From Parus major (Eukaryota > Chordata > Aves > Passeriformes > Paridae): DNA of 64,000 nucleotides. Location: the NCBI RefSeq assembly GCF_001522545.3, contig NC_031771.1, positions 24,740,847 to 24,804,846 of the forward strand, written 5' to 3'. The notes under the pieces are model-generated. The model ran no database searches. It was not told the DNA's origin and saw only the letters and a list, made by a program, of their open reading frames with translations. The translations under genes and the position numbers were made by a program. Shown piece after piece: positions 24,830 to 37,137 of the stretch. The number at the start of each line of letters is the position of its first letter. The stretch's first letter is position 1.

Positions 24830-24970
24830 TATCAAGTTATCTCAATTCCTTTCCTCCACCGGGAGCACCGGCAGTTGATTACAGTGAATCACGACAGCAC
24901 GGACTGCTAAAAAGCAAGCATTGTAATTTGATTGTTGATCTGCTATCTATTCTTTCTCTTTTGTGTCCCT
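24830..24970. promoter_or_regulatory. Candidate conserved non-coding element
   Basis: Four CpGs lie within about 45 bp (caccgggagcaccggcag and atcacgacagcacgg, 24858-24902) in a region otherwise nearly free of CpG. They are followed by attgtaatttgattgttgatc, which holds SOX-type (attgtt) and homeodomain-type (taatttgatt) cores. CpGs in unconstrained vertebrate DNA decay quickly, so a cluster that is not a CpG island hints at selection or low methylation. A 60-codon frame runs through it (24793-24975), without known domain. Weak evidence on its own. Confidence 0.3.
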
Positions 24971-25259
24971 CATAGGGAGAAAAATAAGAGGTAATAGCAA
25001 ATCAAAACAAAGAAAGCTTTAAATACCTGGATAGCACATTACCTTGTCCTCCGTGTTTTGTTAGTATTTTAAGAAAGAATTGACAGTTTTGACAAGATGG
25101 GTATCAGAAGAATTTGAAAGAATGCCAAAGCTACAGCATCTAATCAAGACAGACCGTACAGCCAGCTCCTGCAGAAGAAAGGGCTGTGTGCAGGTGGGCT
25201 GCATACTAAAACTTAGAAGAGCAGGCAATCACTGGAAGTTTTATCCCTGATTTTAAGGA

Positions 25260-25700
25260 AACAGAGACCGATGATAGATGTTGAGAATCTCGCCAAACAA
25301 ACAAACTAAAAAAGCTTCTCCTTGCACCTTGCCCTTCGTTGTTAGGCAACCCACCCACCCACTCTTTCTTCTCCCCCGAACCCTGATTAGCTCCATTAAC
25401 CTCTCGTAGGGGCAGGCTGAAGCTGTGGCTGAGAGCCTGTCTTTGTCATGCGAAGCATGAAGCTGCCGCAATGCATCTGAAAAATGGCAGGCTTCTTCTT
25501 CACAGCACATTGCCTCAGGAGGTCAGGCCCACCAAGAATATCATCCGAGATCAGTTTTAATTTAGCTTCTGTTTATGACTACTTCGTTTAATAAACTAAT
25601 TTAGTTTACTGTGCAAACAAAGCCACAAGTCTGGCAAGGTGAACAGATTCATAAGGTGGTTTCAGGAGAGGCCTTCGACCACAAAGCTGCGCAAGAAACT
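25260..25700. promoter_or_regulatory. Candidate conserved non-coding element with retained CpGs
   Basis: About eleven CpGs are scattered through roughly 430 bp, for example ccttcgttg, cccccgaacc, ctctcgtagg, catgcgaagc, tgccgcaatg, catccgaga and ttcgaccac. The neighbouring kilobases have only a few. The block also has long AT-core clusters such as cgtttaataaactaatttagttt (about 25584-25607). No frame longer than 85 codons is present, and it has neither the GC content nor the CpG density of a promoter island. An enhancer-type element is the best reading; an untranslated exon of an outside gene is an alternative I cannot exclude. Confidence 0.4.
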
Positions 25701-25801
25701 AATGACTTGGACTGTGACTATCTCAAATAATATCTCTGTGATCCTGCTTAAGCCTAGGCTTATTCCTTACACATTTCTTTGAGTGAGGGAAAGGTGACAA
25801 A

Positions 25802-25888
25802 CAGTAAATAGATTCAGTAAATAAAGACAGTAAATAGAGATAGATTAATAGTAAAGAGAAATTGATTAATAGTAAATAGTGATAAATC
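25802..25888. repeat. Degenerate tandem repeat of an agtaaatag unit
   Basis: The word agtaaat, with variants, occurs at least five times in 87 bp with irregular spacing (cagtaaatagatt, cagtaaataaaga, cagtaaatagaga, tagtaaagaga, tagtaaatagtg). The right half can also be read as two copies of a roughly 23-bp unit containing gattaatagtaaa. A small AT-rich minisatellite, probably an expanded tract that later decayed. Confidence 0.75.
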
Positions 25889-26139
25889 CAGTTGTCTTAC
25901 ACTTTAGCAGAAGCAGGACCCTGATTCAAGAAGGGACTTGGACACAATTGAGTGCTCTTTCTCCAGATTTCTGCATTGTATTAGCTGCTTTGCTTACAGG
26001 TTCTTTGTCATAAACACATTTCCCATCCAGTGAAGAGGAGGTGGTCTCAGGCAATTTTATCTACTTGCACCTCTCTTCTCTTCCCTGCTATCCTTTTTCT
26101 ACAACAGCCACTCACCACACACCCAGATTCACCTTTTTT

Positions 26140-26220
26140 CCTCATTAGTCTCTGCCCAGCCCATCTTATCCTGATTAGACCCTGCCCTGCACCATTCTTG
26201 CTAGTCAGATCCCTATCTCA
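26140..26220. repeat. Degenerate 30-bp tandem repeat, about 2.5 copies
   Basis: Copies start near 26140 (cctcattagtctctgccc), 26170 (cctgattagaccctgccc) and 26200 (gctagtcagatccct). The first two agree best over their first 18 bases. The unit is C/T-rich on the plus strand. This is a local duplication, not a known transposon. Confidence 0.5.
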
Positions 26221-26460
26221 CAGCTTTCTCAGCAGGCTCTGTACCTGATGACTGTTTTCTAGAGCCCTGTGTCTGTTCTCCAGGAGAAAATAATTACAGT
26301 GGCCTTTTTTGCTGGAGGCCTGATGAGCAAAAAAGGTGCAGAAGCTGGGGAGGGATTTGGTGTCACGTTCAGGGTTCTTAGATGAAATCAGTAGGAGAAG
26401 AAAACAGAGCAACAGCAGAGTCATATGCATTGGATCCAATGCTCTTCTGTAACCACACCA

Positions 26461-26492
26461 CAATCTTAGTCTTAGTGCAAAGACTAAGATTG
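26461..26492. other. Perfect inverted repeat, 13-bp arms, 6-nt loop
   Basis: The left arm caatcttagtctt (26461-26473) and right arm aagactaagattg (26480-26492) are exact reverse complements around agtgca. The stem does not extend outward. It is too short for a typical miRNA precursor, which has about 22-bp arms plus a lower stem, and it lacks the T-run of a pol III terminator. It may be a DNA-secondary-structure product such as template switching. Confidence 0.9.
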
Positions 26493-29400
26493 AAGCATCT
26501 CATATTCTGTGTTCTGGAAGGAGCAGCTGAAAAACTGTGTCCCTGTGGCATTCAGTGCAGAGACATGGGGAAATTGGGAAAAAAGTGGAAAAGTTAAGCA
26601 AAATAGCAAATTATTTCCAGGTATTTCTGCCCCTGTGGCACAGCACTTAAAACTGAAATCAGCATAGGTGTTCAAAGTTTGTTATTGCTACATGCAGGAG
26701 ATGTTTCCCTGATAGCCACGCAAATGCTGCATCTCCCCTTCTGGTTTCAGGAAGATCCCTTGGAGCTTTTCTCTGAGCAATCACTTGTTGAACATAACAG
26801 ATACTTTAGGTTCACATCATCCATAAAGGAGTCCAAAGATGAGAGGTCAAAGAAAGCTGCACCCCTTTTGTCTATAAGCAATGGTGGTTAAACAGTTCTC
26901 AAGCACTCTCAACAACTTATGTTCCTTTTTTTGCAAAAACAGGATGATTCCACCTGACAGATGGTAGGTTCAGAAGAGCAATGAGTTTTCCAAAATCAAA
27001 AGGAAAAACTACAGGAAGACGTTTGGATAAGCAGAAGAAAACATTTCATAACCTCTACAGACAGGAACCTATAGTAGAAAGTGAGAACTTCCATCTCACT
27101 TCTCATTCAGAGGACTTTTAAATGTTTCTATGTACTGAAGATTTTTGTGTTAACCCCTTTAGCACTGCAGGTTTAACTACAGCAGGATTATACAGATACA
27201 GCCCATGGCTGATGAAATTCTGCTGAAGTATAGTAAAGCAAAACTGAAAAATCCAGTGGAGTTTCTCAGGCTTGATGCTCTCGTAATTAAAACCTGGTGT
27301 GAGAACAATCTCTTACTGTCATCCCCACATTCAACTGAGGTATTTTTTTTGCTTTATACAGTGTATACTTTCTGTGTAGTATAGATAGTAAATACAGATC
27401 TTTAATCCTCACTTTACTGTTTCACATTTGACATTCAAAACAGGTTTATTGCACTAGCAAATTAAAGTTATTTTACCCTGGTTTACATGAACCAAGGAAG
27501 CTCCCAGAAACAAAATATTAGCTGTTCTGCATATCGATGTTAGTGTCTAAGTTGCAACCTCCAAATTTGACCTTATAGCATCTGAGGAGAGACAATTAAC
27601 ATAGCTCACTATGTAAATATTCCAAAGTCATCATCCTTTTCAACCAACATATAAAATTAGGATTGCAGATGCAACTCAGAAATGTTATTTGCAAGAGCAA
27701 ATTTATGTATTTTATTATTTGCATTATCTGCATATCTTCTGTTGGTACACTGACACCTGGGCAAGATACACACACCATATCTTTTCTGAAATCATTTCTA
27801 GATCTGCCTTTAGATGTAATGCAGAGCTGGCTGGAATACTGCTAAGATAAATTTTTCCAGGAACTCTTTTCAAAATACACGTCATATTCCAGATGCCTCC
27901 ACAATTGTTTTTTTCCTTTTGACAAAGAAAGACCTCTCAGATCTAGGGTCGGTTTTTCTCTTCTTATTAGAAAGACCTGTAAGTTGAAGGTACCACTATT
28001 GATGCTATGTAGTATCATGAAAACATTCAGAATTTCCTGGTTTTCAAAGCAAGCACAAATTCTCAAACTTTTTTTGAAAATCTGAAAGCTGTTGTGAAAC
28101 CAGTCTGCTCCACTGCAGGGATCTTTTCCAAATCTTGAACAAGCCTTCTCTTTTCTTGTACATCCACGATTGTACAGGGGACTGAGGAAAGAAATGCACA
28201 ATACCTCACTATTTTCACACCCAAAGTGAAAAATTAGAACTTAAGTTAACTCTGAATTTTTCTACTATAGGAGTGAAATAACACCCCTATAACCCCTTAG
28301 AACATTTTCTGGCAACCCATGTTCTTAAGAATGTTTTTAATGTAGCAATGATGTATAAAGGAGTTCTCCAATATTGGGTGCTAAATACATGAGAGGATCT
28401 GACTATAGTTTCCAGGAGCATCTCTGCATCCAGTAGATGAAATCAATACTTAATGTCTGAACTTTGATTGTCCCCTTGGGGTGAATAAAAAAAAAATTTG
28501 GCCTCAGCTGATTAAGCAGACAGACAATAAAAAATGGATATCAGTTGAGATTTGCTCTGTCCCTCCATATACTCTTTTACTGGCAGAGATACTAGAACAT
28601 GTGGTACTTGAAACCCACCTCTTTATTTTCCATATTAAACCACAACTGGTGTGAGGCTAATCCATAAATCTGCCAAATGAATCAATTTAGCATTTGCAGA
28701 ATATAAAGCAAACCTGACAAATAAAGCTGGCAGAATGAAAGCAGAGATGTATTCAGAGCATGTGACAAAGCTTCTACTGGTGAGAGCAGAGGAAGAACAC
28801 ACCCAAGACTACCTGCAGAATTGAGGCAAAGCAGAAAGCAACTTCTTAGGATGGGATTTTTCATGGAATCTGTCAAGCACCCCAATCCCACTATAATTCA
28901 GCTTATCAGAAGGTTCAAGCTGTTCCCCAAACAGCTGGGGACCCAAAATTTCTATTATAGTTTTATGATTTCCAGCACAGCTCTAAACTTTCTCTGACAC
29001 TGGCTGGAACTCACATTGCACTGTATGACAGCAGTGATACTAACAAATATTTGCTAATACTTGCCAATATTTGCTCTTACTGCTTTGTTAGCCTCCTTCC
29101 TCTAACCATCCATTTTTGATTACTGCTGCCACACTTGGGCTGATGATTGAAATTAACAGTCTGCTCCTCATCACCAGGCTTCACACAGATCTTGCAGAAA
29201 GAGCAGAGGTAAAGGCAAAGTTGTTCTGGCTGTCTGGAAAAAATTGCAGGCATTATCACTAAGTTTGAAGAGACCTATTATTGGAAAATGCCAGCTAGCA
29301 ATTAATTTCCATGTTGTCCCATTCGGATGAATAAGTAGTGTTTTGTATTTATTCTGCTTGCTTGTCCCTCAAACCATCAAGTAACATTTCTCCCTGTCAG

Positions 29401-31326
29401 TCAGTGTCTTTTTTCCCACTTGGAAAACACTGGTTTGTTCACCACTCCATCTTCCCTATGTGCAAGAAGCTGGCATGCAACTTCTTGATTTTGATTTCTT
29501 CCTTATTTTTGTTAGCACAGTCTATGGCAGCTCAGCTTTGGGAGCCTGGCTAAATTCCTTCCAATGGTGATTCCCTCCTGACACTTGACTGGTCCAGCAG
29601 CAGCATAAAAGCTGTCCCATACACAGGCAGATTTTAAATCCCCATTCAGTGGAAGGTGGGTATGGCTCAGCACAGCTCTGCTGGTAGTCAAGGCAGTAAC
29701 ATTTTGGTTCAGAGGAAGAAACCTCGCAATTCAGAAGTCCATTTTTTGCTACCACACTACAGCACTCTACCACAACACAAGTGTTTCCTGGAGATACACT
29801 TGCCTACACCCTCAGCAGCAACTTGGCTGGGCTGTAGTTTCTGTTAGGAATAGGTTTGGTATGAGACAGTAAACTGCATTTTTTTCAATACAATCAAGGA
29901 TTGAGCCTCAGTCTGTCAGTTCCAAGAGCTGCCTTTGCTGTTGAAAGCAACAAAGATCAGAAATAGACTCTACTCTCACATCTTCAAATCCCAAAGGATT
30001 ATGTCAGAAACAGCAGGTGATCTCCAGTCCTGCTCTATCCTCTGCACAGATAGAAAAGGACTTAAAAGAAAGAAACTGAAATTTCCTCCCTATGCTTTTT
30101 TTTCCCCTCCACTGCTTTTCAGTTTTAAAAAATGTGACAAAAAGTTAGATAAGGGGATTTGACACCCTTCATACAAAAAAAAAATAGGTAGAGGGGCTGG
30201 TTTACATAAAGAAGCAAATACATAACCACAAAACAACAAAATTGGCAAGCAAAGAATTGATTTTGCCTTTTGGCTATTTTCTGATTTCATTTGAGATATA
30301 ATAGAACACTGGAAAAGCTTGCTCAGAGCAGGAATCTGCCCTTGTGCTGAAAGAAGTCCTGAGCAACCTGGTCTGAACATGCTGTTGGCCCTGCTCAGGC
30401 ACTAAATAAGCACCTGAGTACATCTGGTACATCTGCAATGCCTGTCACTGCTGTTGCACATTCTGTAATTTATTTATGCAAGATAACTTCAAGCAGTTAT
30501 TATTTTCAGTATTTTTAAGCAGGAGTATCACCAATATAAATTAGGATCTCAAAGCAAGTCCTGAACCTCTCCTGGTTTGACCTCCACCTCATTCAGGGCT
30601 GATGAGAAACCGCCATAGAGAGCTGCATTACAGACATACTTGTACTACTTTAGCACAGCATCCTGTATGAGCTGGACAACTCTCTTAATTCCTCCAAGTG
30701 TAAATCACTCTTCAAACTAATGGGCTAGGGAAATTATAGCAGGGGAATGTTATTACCTTGCAGTGTTAAGATATTACCCTTTAAGATATCTGAGCAACAG
30801 AAGACTGATTTATCTATGGAGAAACTGCCTGCAAAAATACTAAGCTAAAAGAGGTGTATATTCATACAACTTAGAGTTCATATTTGCAGTAGGGAGGAAA
30901 AAACACTGAAATGTCCTGCAAGGAAGTCAATACATCACTGCAGACAACAAGTAAACCTTGACTGCAGTCTCCAGCTCTCTGCCTTGTACTCAGTCAACAA
31001 ATAGGATGCCCAGACATTGAAGATAGACCATGACAGTAAAGGAACTGGCAAGTCTCACAAAAAACATACAAACCTCATTTGCTAGGCCAGCACAATATTC
31101 ATGGTTATCAAACTCATACCAGAGAGGGTATTCTGTCCCCACCACATTTATATGGGGCACCCTTGGACTTGGAGAAGCATCATTCTTTCCTCTGGCTATA
31201 TTCCCTGCTCTGTGTCCAACCCACTTCAGATCAGGGCCAAATTCCTTTCTGCCTTTTCCTGAACTCATTACTTTAAAAGATATCCACATCCATCAGCTTC
31301 TTATCCACATTGTCTTTCTGTCACGG

Positions 31327-31861
31327 TGACACTTGGGGTTGGGTTCTTTTCCCCAGGACTGAGATTGATGAGACAGAGGTGGTTTTCTTGTGTTCAGGCT
31401 CAGTTCTTTATTTTTTTTAAAATTTGTATTACATATTTATGGAGTACAAGGAGCTGCATGCAGTAAGACAGTAAGGTACAAAATGAAAGCATGAAGAATC
31501 TCTCTAAGGCTTTTTATGTGTCTGTTTACTCAATAATCAAATGCTAAGTAACTTATTTTCTTTAGTGACCCAATGACCTGACACCTGTGTGCTGCAATGC
31601 AGACTTTTTTATCCAATCCCCTAATATTACTCAAAAACCCTTAGAAGAAGATAAAGAAGGAAGAACAACGAGAAGAGACAATGCTCCAAAGTCTTCATTT
31701 TGGATTCACTTTTTAATATAACTAAAATTCTAAACTCTAACTTTTTCACCCAGTGACTTTTGATAACTCTAACTTACGCACTCACATTATGAGTTTCTTT
31801 CCTTAATTTTAGAAGTCATCTCTATGGTTTTAGGCTAAACTTAGTCTTCTCTTGGGTGTCA
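31327..31861 (-). mobile_element. Solo LTR of endogenous-retrovirus type
   Basis: The element is about 535 bp. Its plus-strand left end tgacacttgggg and right end cttgggtgtca form an imperfect terminal inverted repeat that starts with TG and ends with CA, as LTRs do. Read on the minus strand it shows an LTR-like order: a TATA-like cataaaaa at 31518-31511, an AATAAA signal at 31412-31407 about 100 bp downstream, and a final U5-like segment of about 80 bp ending in ccaagtgtca. No gag, pol or env remnant lies on either side, so it is a solo LTR, the usual product of recombination between two LTRs. A target-site duplication was not found, which weakens the exact boundaries. Just outside the left end, tgtcacggtgaca (31319-31331) is palindromic around one G and could mean that the true edge is 31319. 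Family name not assignable by eye. Confidence 0.65.
31407..31412 (-). promoter_or_regulatory. Polyadenylation signal AATAAA of the LTR
   Basis: AATAAA on the minus strand inside the LTR, about 80 bp before its 3' end and about 100 bp after the TATA-like motif. This spacing fits an R/U5 arrangement and supports the orientation. Confidence 0.55.
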
Positions 31862-34800
31862 GAGCTTGTCAGCACAAATAAAGGAGTATTTCTTGTGCCT
31901 TTGACTCTTTCCTCTTCTCTAATAGGCAGAGGCAACAGCTCTAGACCTAGAAAGTTAATTTTTGGCCTTATCTAGATCTCAGCCCTGCTCCCAGCCCTGT
32001 TAAACATGCCCATTGACAAAGGAAGCATTAATTCAGCAAATTGCTCTTTACCATCCATGACTCATTCTGTTCAGTATTATCTTACCCTTACCTTGATTTA
32101 TTCCCTCCACCAATAACTCCTTTCCCAAGTCAAAATTAAATTTTTTAGATCTTTTTAGTCCAGGCTTCTGAAAAGCTCTCAGCACTCATGACTCCAGCAT
32201 TTCAAATTGGTGTAATTCACTTTTCAATGCATGTATGAAAAGCTGGAAGTTTTCAGACATGCCCAGCACAGCAAACAGAGGCAGGAATACATTTCAGCAT
32301 TAATGGCTAACCAGGAACTGCAGGAGCACACCTCTGAAAAAAACTCTTTGACACCATCCATGTTTAAATGGCAATACTGACACTCTTGTCTCGCTCTTCT
32401 CTGCTACTGAGTGGTCCATTTCTGGTCCTTTATTACTGGTTTCAAGAATAATCTTCTGCCTTATGTGGCAGGGGAAGGAGGGCAGGCAGAAATCAACGTT
32501 TCTATTGAATGGGAAATTCTAGTAATTCAATCTTTTTTTTCTTCTGTGTAGGAGAAGATAGAAGTGCTTACAAGAAAGCATTAGCTTATCATTTTTGTTT
32601 TTTTTTTTCTTCCCAGAATGAGAGTTCAGGAAAAAAAGCTGTTTCATTTTTATTGAACAGTTTCTCAACTGAAATGATTTGTTTTACCTTGCTCCCTGAA
32701 GAAGTTGCACTCCTTTTTGCTGAGCCAAATACACATCAGTCACGTTAATCCTGTTCCACCAGGCCTGCCTGAGATATGGCAGACTTATTGCTCCCTCTTT
32801 CAGCAGGAGCACATGGAAATACCACATGCCACTTCAGATGCCACAGGACTGGAAGAATGCATCATCTCCTCATATGTCACACAGTTCTTGGTACAGAAAG
32901 CTTCCAAATGACTTGGGAAAGAGGCTGCACAGAAAACAGATTCACACTGACTAGTCTTCTTAATCAGTACAAACCCCCTTCCATTTAAACAAAATTAAAT
33001 ACTGTAACCTTGCTTAACTCTGTTTCAAAAAACTAGTTAAGTTTTTCATTCACATCTCACAACATAAATTGTTGTAGAACTACTTGCATCTTGGCTTTGT
33101 TACAAAAGCAGGTAGAGAAGCAAACTAGACATTCGTGTCTCCAAATCACAGGTAGACCTCATTCCACACTGTTGAGCCTCAGCAGAGCTGATCTTCAGCT
33201 GATATATCCCTTCTGAGTTCACATTTCCAAGCTCATCTGTCTTGCCACACAATAACAATGTCAAGTCACTCGGATCCTTGCAAAGCACTACTTCACACAG
33301 CTCCCAGCACCCTGAATTTGATTTACTCTCCTCAAGGACCTTAGCCTCCCCACTTCACCTTTTGCTTGTAGAGACATCTGAGACTGCAAAGCAAAACTTC
33401 TATTCTTGTGGAAAACTACCCTCACAATAAGCAAGGAGAGGGGGAAAAAAAAGCCAAAATACATCTCTTTACATTATAAATAATTTTTGTCACTGAACAT
33501 TTTAGACAAAACACAAAAGTGTGCGGCATTTTCAGCAGTTAATCAAAAACTGTATTATCAAATATCCAGCAGTCATAGCATTGTCATGTTTTTTGAGAAA
33601 TCAACTGCCCTGAAAGAAACCATGCCATTGTTCTCTACATTTATCCTGCTATGCCACAGGGCTGCTCCCAGCATTATCAGTCTGTGTGCCTGTGGAGTAG
33701 TCATTCCCCTCTCGAGACAGGCACAGAGGAACGCTGCTGGTTTTCTTCCCATCACTGGGACTGCAGAGACAACTGGAATCTCCCAATCTGGAGAGACCAT
33801 TGGGCTCCTGAAAGTGGAGACAGAAAATTAGGAGAAAGGCAAACAATTGTTCTGCTCAGAGTTCTGGTACAAGCCCAAAATTTCTCTGTTTAGGGTTGGA
33901 GATAATAGAATGAATTAAGTCCTGCAGGAAGAGTGTCCCTCTATTTTATATTCTTGCCCAGCTGCTTGCATCTCTATCATTAAATAATGGCAAGAAATCA
34001 GACAGCTATTTTCCTTTCCCTAGATGCACATATTTTTTGGCATAGCATTCCAGCTCTACAAGCGTTTTCATGATCTATCTCCAGCCTGATTCTGCAGTTA
34101 GTGGTGTTTATACAATAAAGTTGGCAAAATGCAAACTTTGGAGCACTTTAATCATACAGATACAAAGTTTTCCATCATCTGACAACTTCTATTAAATCTT
34201 TCACAGAACTCATTTTCCTGACTCAGGGCAACCATAATCTACACTACTTAAATTGTAAATTACAGCCTTTTATACTATTTAAAAGCCCAAATCACCTAAT
34301 TGCTAAAGAGATTAAGTATTTAAAAATCATTTTTCTCTCCAACCTTTCCCATTAGGATTAGCTGAAAATGAACTAGCACCCAGTGGACGTGTTTCCTCTA
34401 TCATTAAAATGGGAGATCAATACAATGAAGATGAATATCAGTAGTACTGAGTCACCTTTTTTGTGTCTCCTGTTAAACTGCTCCAAGAAGAAAATGCAAA
34501 TGCTTCTATTGCTTGCTACACAGGCTTTAACAACTCGAAGCCCACCTGGAAGCAGTTACATACAAAATGCACTTGAACACGGTACACTTCCTGCTTGGGT
34601 AAAATTGAGCTGCCCAGGACAGGCAAACAAAACTGTGCACAGCAGGGGAAAGTCTAACACCATGCAAGACCATGCTTAAGGACAGAAAAACAGACCTATT
34701 TTTTCTTCTCCCCTTTAAGTGTTCTTACCTTTTTTTATTTTTTAATTAGGAAAAAATAGCAGTGGGGGCAAGAAACAAAAACATGACAAATCAGGACAGA

Positions 34801-35049
34801 TAACATGTTTTTCCCTTTCCCCACTTTGAAGCTTGGGGGAGAAAAAATGGTGAACTTTTTCTAGCCTTTCCTTGTTAGAAATGATCCTGTAACTTGATTC
34901 ACATTTGCACATGCTCTCTAACAAGCATAACAAGAAGAAATTGTTGACCTTGTAAAAGCATAACCTCTAAAAGCAGATTGTCAGAAACTTTTCTTTAGCT
35001 AGGCAGGCCCCTCTTCATACAAGTTTCACACGGTCAAGAACAGTAAAAA
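31862..35049. other. Non-coding stretch, nothing recognised
   Basis: No gene or clear repeat. A long polypyrimidine tract before an AG near 32595-32618 and another near 32523-32541 resemble 3' splice sites, but no matching donor or coding exon follows. The frames at 33487-33831 plus and its minus-strand shadows have no domain. Confidence 0.5.
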
Positions 35050-35110
35050 TCATAGGAATGGTCATTCTAGGTCAGAGCAAGGACATGCCTACACCTATAG
35101 ATGCTCTTGC
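35050..35110 (-). mobile_element. Possible ancient CR1-like LINE tail
   Basis: The plus strand reads cataggaatggtcattctag followed by gtcagagcaagg. This resembles the start of an old sauropsid CR1 family seen in turtles and crocodilians (cataggactggtcattctgggtcagaccaaagg). The match fades after about 35 bases, so this is tentative. Confidence 0.35.
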
Positions 35111-37039
35111 ACAGAAGCTATCTCCCAGTCATCACCTTAGACATCCACTAACAAGCAGGTATGGTCTTCCTCATGGTCTGTGGCTGACAGACAACTTCTG
35201 GTGGTCTCCAGGACTTTGAGCCAGATGTTGTTTTTTATGTATTTAGGAAGTATCAATCAATTTATTTCCAATAAAGCTCAAGAATGCCCAACAAACAGTG
35301 GAAAACATTCCTCATCAATAAATGGCGACTGCTATTAACAATTTTGGGAATTTTGAAATTTGCAATTGACACTGCAGATAAATCTCAATGAAGAGCCATC
35401 TCCTCTTGCTTTCAGCTGAGGCCTCTCTGGTTTCTCCAGAGAAATTGCCTGGGGTTGTGATTTAGTACTTAGCACTGGAATAGTGGGGAGCTGGGGTGAA
35501 ACACGGCAGAGGAACATGGGTGGCACCAGCACTTCAGCTTTGACATCAGCATTGCTACATGATTTCTGCAAGTAAAATCACTGAGACACACATTGTGCTC
35601 CTGGTCTAAGTTGAGTGATGAGATACAGTTTTTTTAGATGGGGGACTGGGATGCAGGCAGCACTCTAATTTGACTTCTTAGTCAATGGGAGCAGCAGGGA
35701 ATTTAATATACATGCTTGGGAAGAAGGGAGGGGTGAGGGAATAGATGTCTTAAGATTTAGTTTTTATTTCTCATAATCTTACTCTAATTTGATTGTTAAT
35801 AATTTTTTTTCCCCAGTCAAATTTGTCTTGCCTGTCACAGCAATTGGTGAGTTGATCTCTCCTGTGCTCATTCTAAGCAACAAGCCTTTCCTTATATTTT
35901 CTCTTACCTGTCCTGATGAGGATGGGAGCCACAAAGTAAGACTTTGGTAAGCACCTGGTGTCCAGGCAGGGTCAACTCACCACACCATGGAATGAGCTGC
36001 AAGGTTAGCAATTATCTCAGCAGAGGTGAGCACACAGGATGCTGCCTGAATGCTGCTGACCTGGGGGTGCTGGTGCAGCAGGAATATACCAACCTGGCTT
36101 TTGAGCTAGTAGGATTTTCTTGTTGCTCATTATGTTCAAGCTCCACAGAAGTGTAATTTCCCAGGGGTCTGGCACCTCAGTCAAGACCATGTTTCCGAAC
36201 AAAAGAATGACTTTAGCATAAGTACTTCCTTATAGCAGTGACCCTGCAGGAGATGAAAGCTATGTTTCTGGTGTCACTTCATTAATAGAAGGCCTTTATG
36301 TCAAACTACAGCTACTTGAATGGATTTCCCATAGATTTTTCACCAAGTGTTGGGATCGCAGCAGGAAACTTATTAAAGTGACCTCATCAGAGGGGAGAGA
36401 AAGGTGAGAAAAGGTGGTAGATTCATGAAATCAATTTGGACGTGCACAGCTGATATTTAGAGAGTGAATTTTCTTTACATGTTCCCTATTTTTAATAAGT
36501 CTCCTTCACAGCAGAAACTATTTTCTTCTGCCTTGCCTCCCAGGGTTTGTCTTTTAAGAACTTGCCTCAAATTGCTGAAAAGTAAAGCAATCACCTATTT
36601 TTTTGGTGAACCACTTACTTTTTTCATACCACTGTGGTGATGAATGACTTCAAAATGGGAAGAGAGATCAAAGACTACTGCTAGCCTCAGGGCAGGTGGG
36701 GTTTTCGAAGAATGCCTCAAGTATTCTCCTGTGTCTGTGTGCAGTAGGAGATACTCTGAAGAGCGATTAGCAGCGTGTTGTGTGTTGCCCCATCATTCCC
36801 CCCACTATCAGTCTCGAGAGAGAGGCCAAGCCACACTCCTTTAGCACCTGAGAGATGATCACACTCTTGCTACCAGTGGGAAAACACTTTCTGTTATGTG
36901 TAACCAAACCAGGTAACCACATTCCACCAGCTCATCTTTAACCAGGATGTCTAATACGCCAGGGAAGATCCTGTGACTGAGCTTTTGACTATGTATTTTT
37001 ACACCTGCCTCCTGCACATTCTTTCAGAGGTTTGTCCAC
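35111..37039. other. Non-coding stretch, nothing recognised
   Basis: No gene or repeat seen. Short frames only (78 codons or fewer). Confidence 0.55.
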
Positions 37040-37137
37040 CTGGAAGACATCCCAGTCCATGGCAGGGGGTTGGAACCAGATGATCTTTAAGGTCCCTTCC
37101 AATCCATACCATTGTGTGGTTCTATGATTCCACGATT
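37040..37137 (+). mobile_element. CR1 LINE, 3' tail
   Basis: Carries ccatggcagggggttggaac, then agatgatctttaaggtccct, tccaatccataccatt and finally gttctatgattccacgatt. This is the standard CR1 3' end in plus orientation. The left edge is approximate: tggaagacatcccagtccatgg looks like decayed CR1, but further left nothing matches. The final 8-bp tail unit (ttctatga) is followed by one degenerate copy. Strongly 5' truncated, no coding sequence. Confidence 0.93.

Larger units (their letters stand above)
25889..31326. other. Non-coding stretch apart from the repeat and hairpin listed separately
   Basis: Beyond the 30-bp tandem repeat and the hairpin near 26.1-26.5 kb, no gene or transposon is recognisable. 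Frames of 119 (28201-27842 minus) and 99 codons (31030-31329 plus and 31289-30990 minus) lack family resemblance. Near 29045-29075 a short atatttgct/atacttgcc motif recurs three times. Confidence 0.55.

Noticed and set aside
32520..32620. Polypyrimidine-AG pairs as 3' splice sites of an exon
   Set aside because: No open, domain-bearing frame or donor site follows; T-rich tracts before AG are common in AT-rich DNA.
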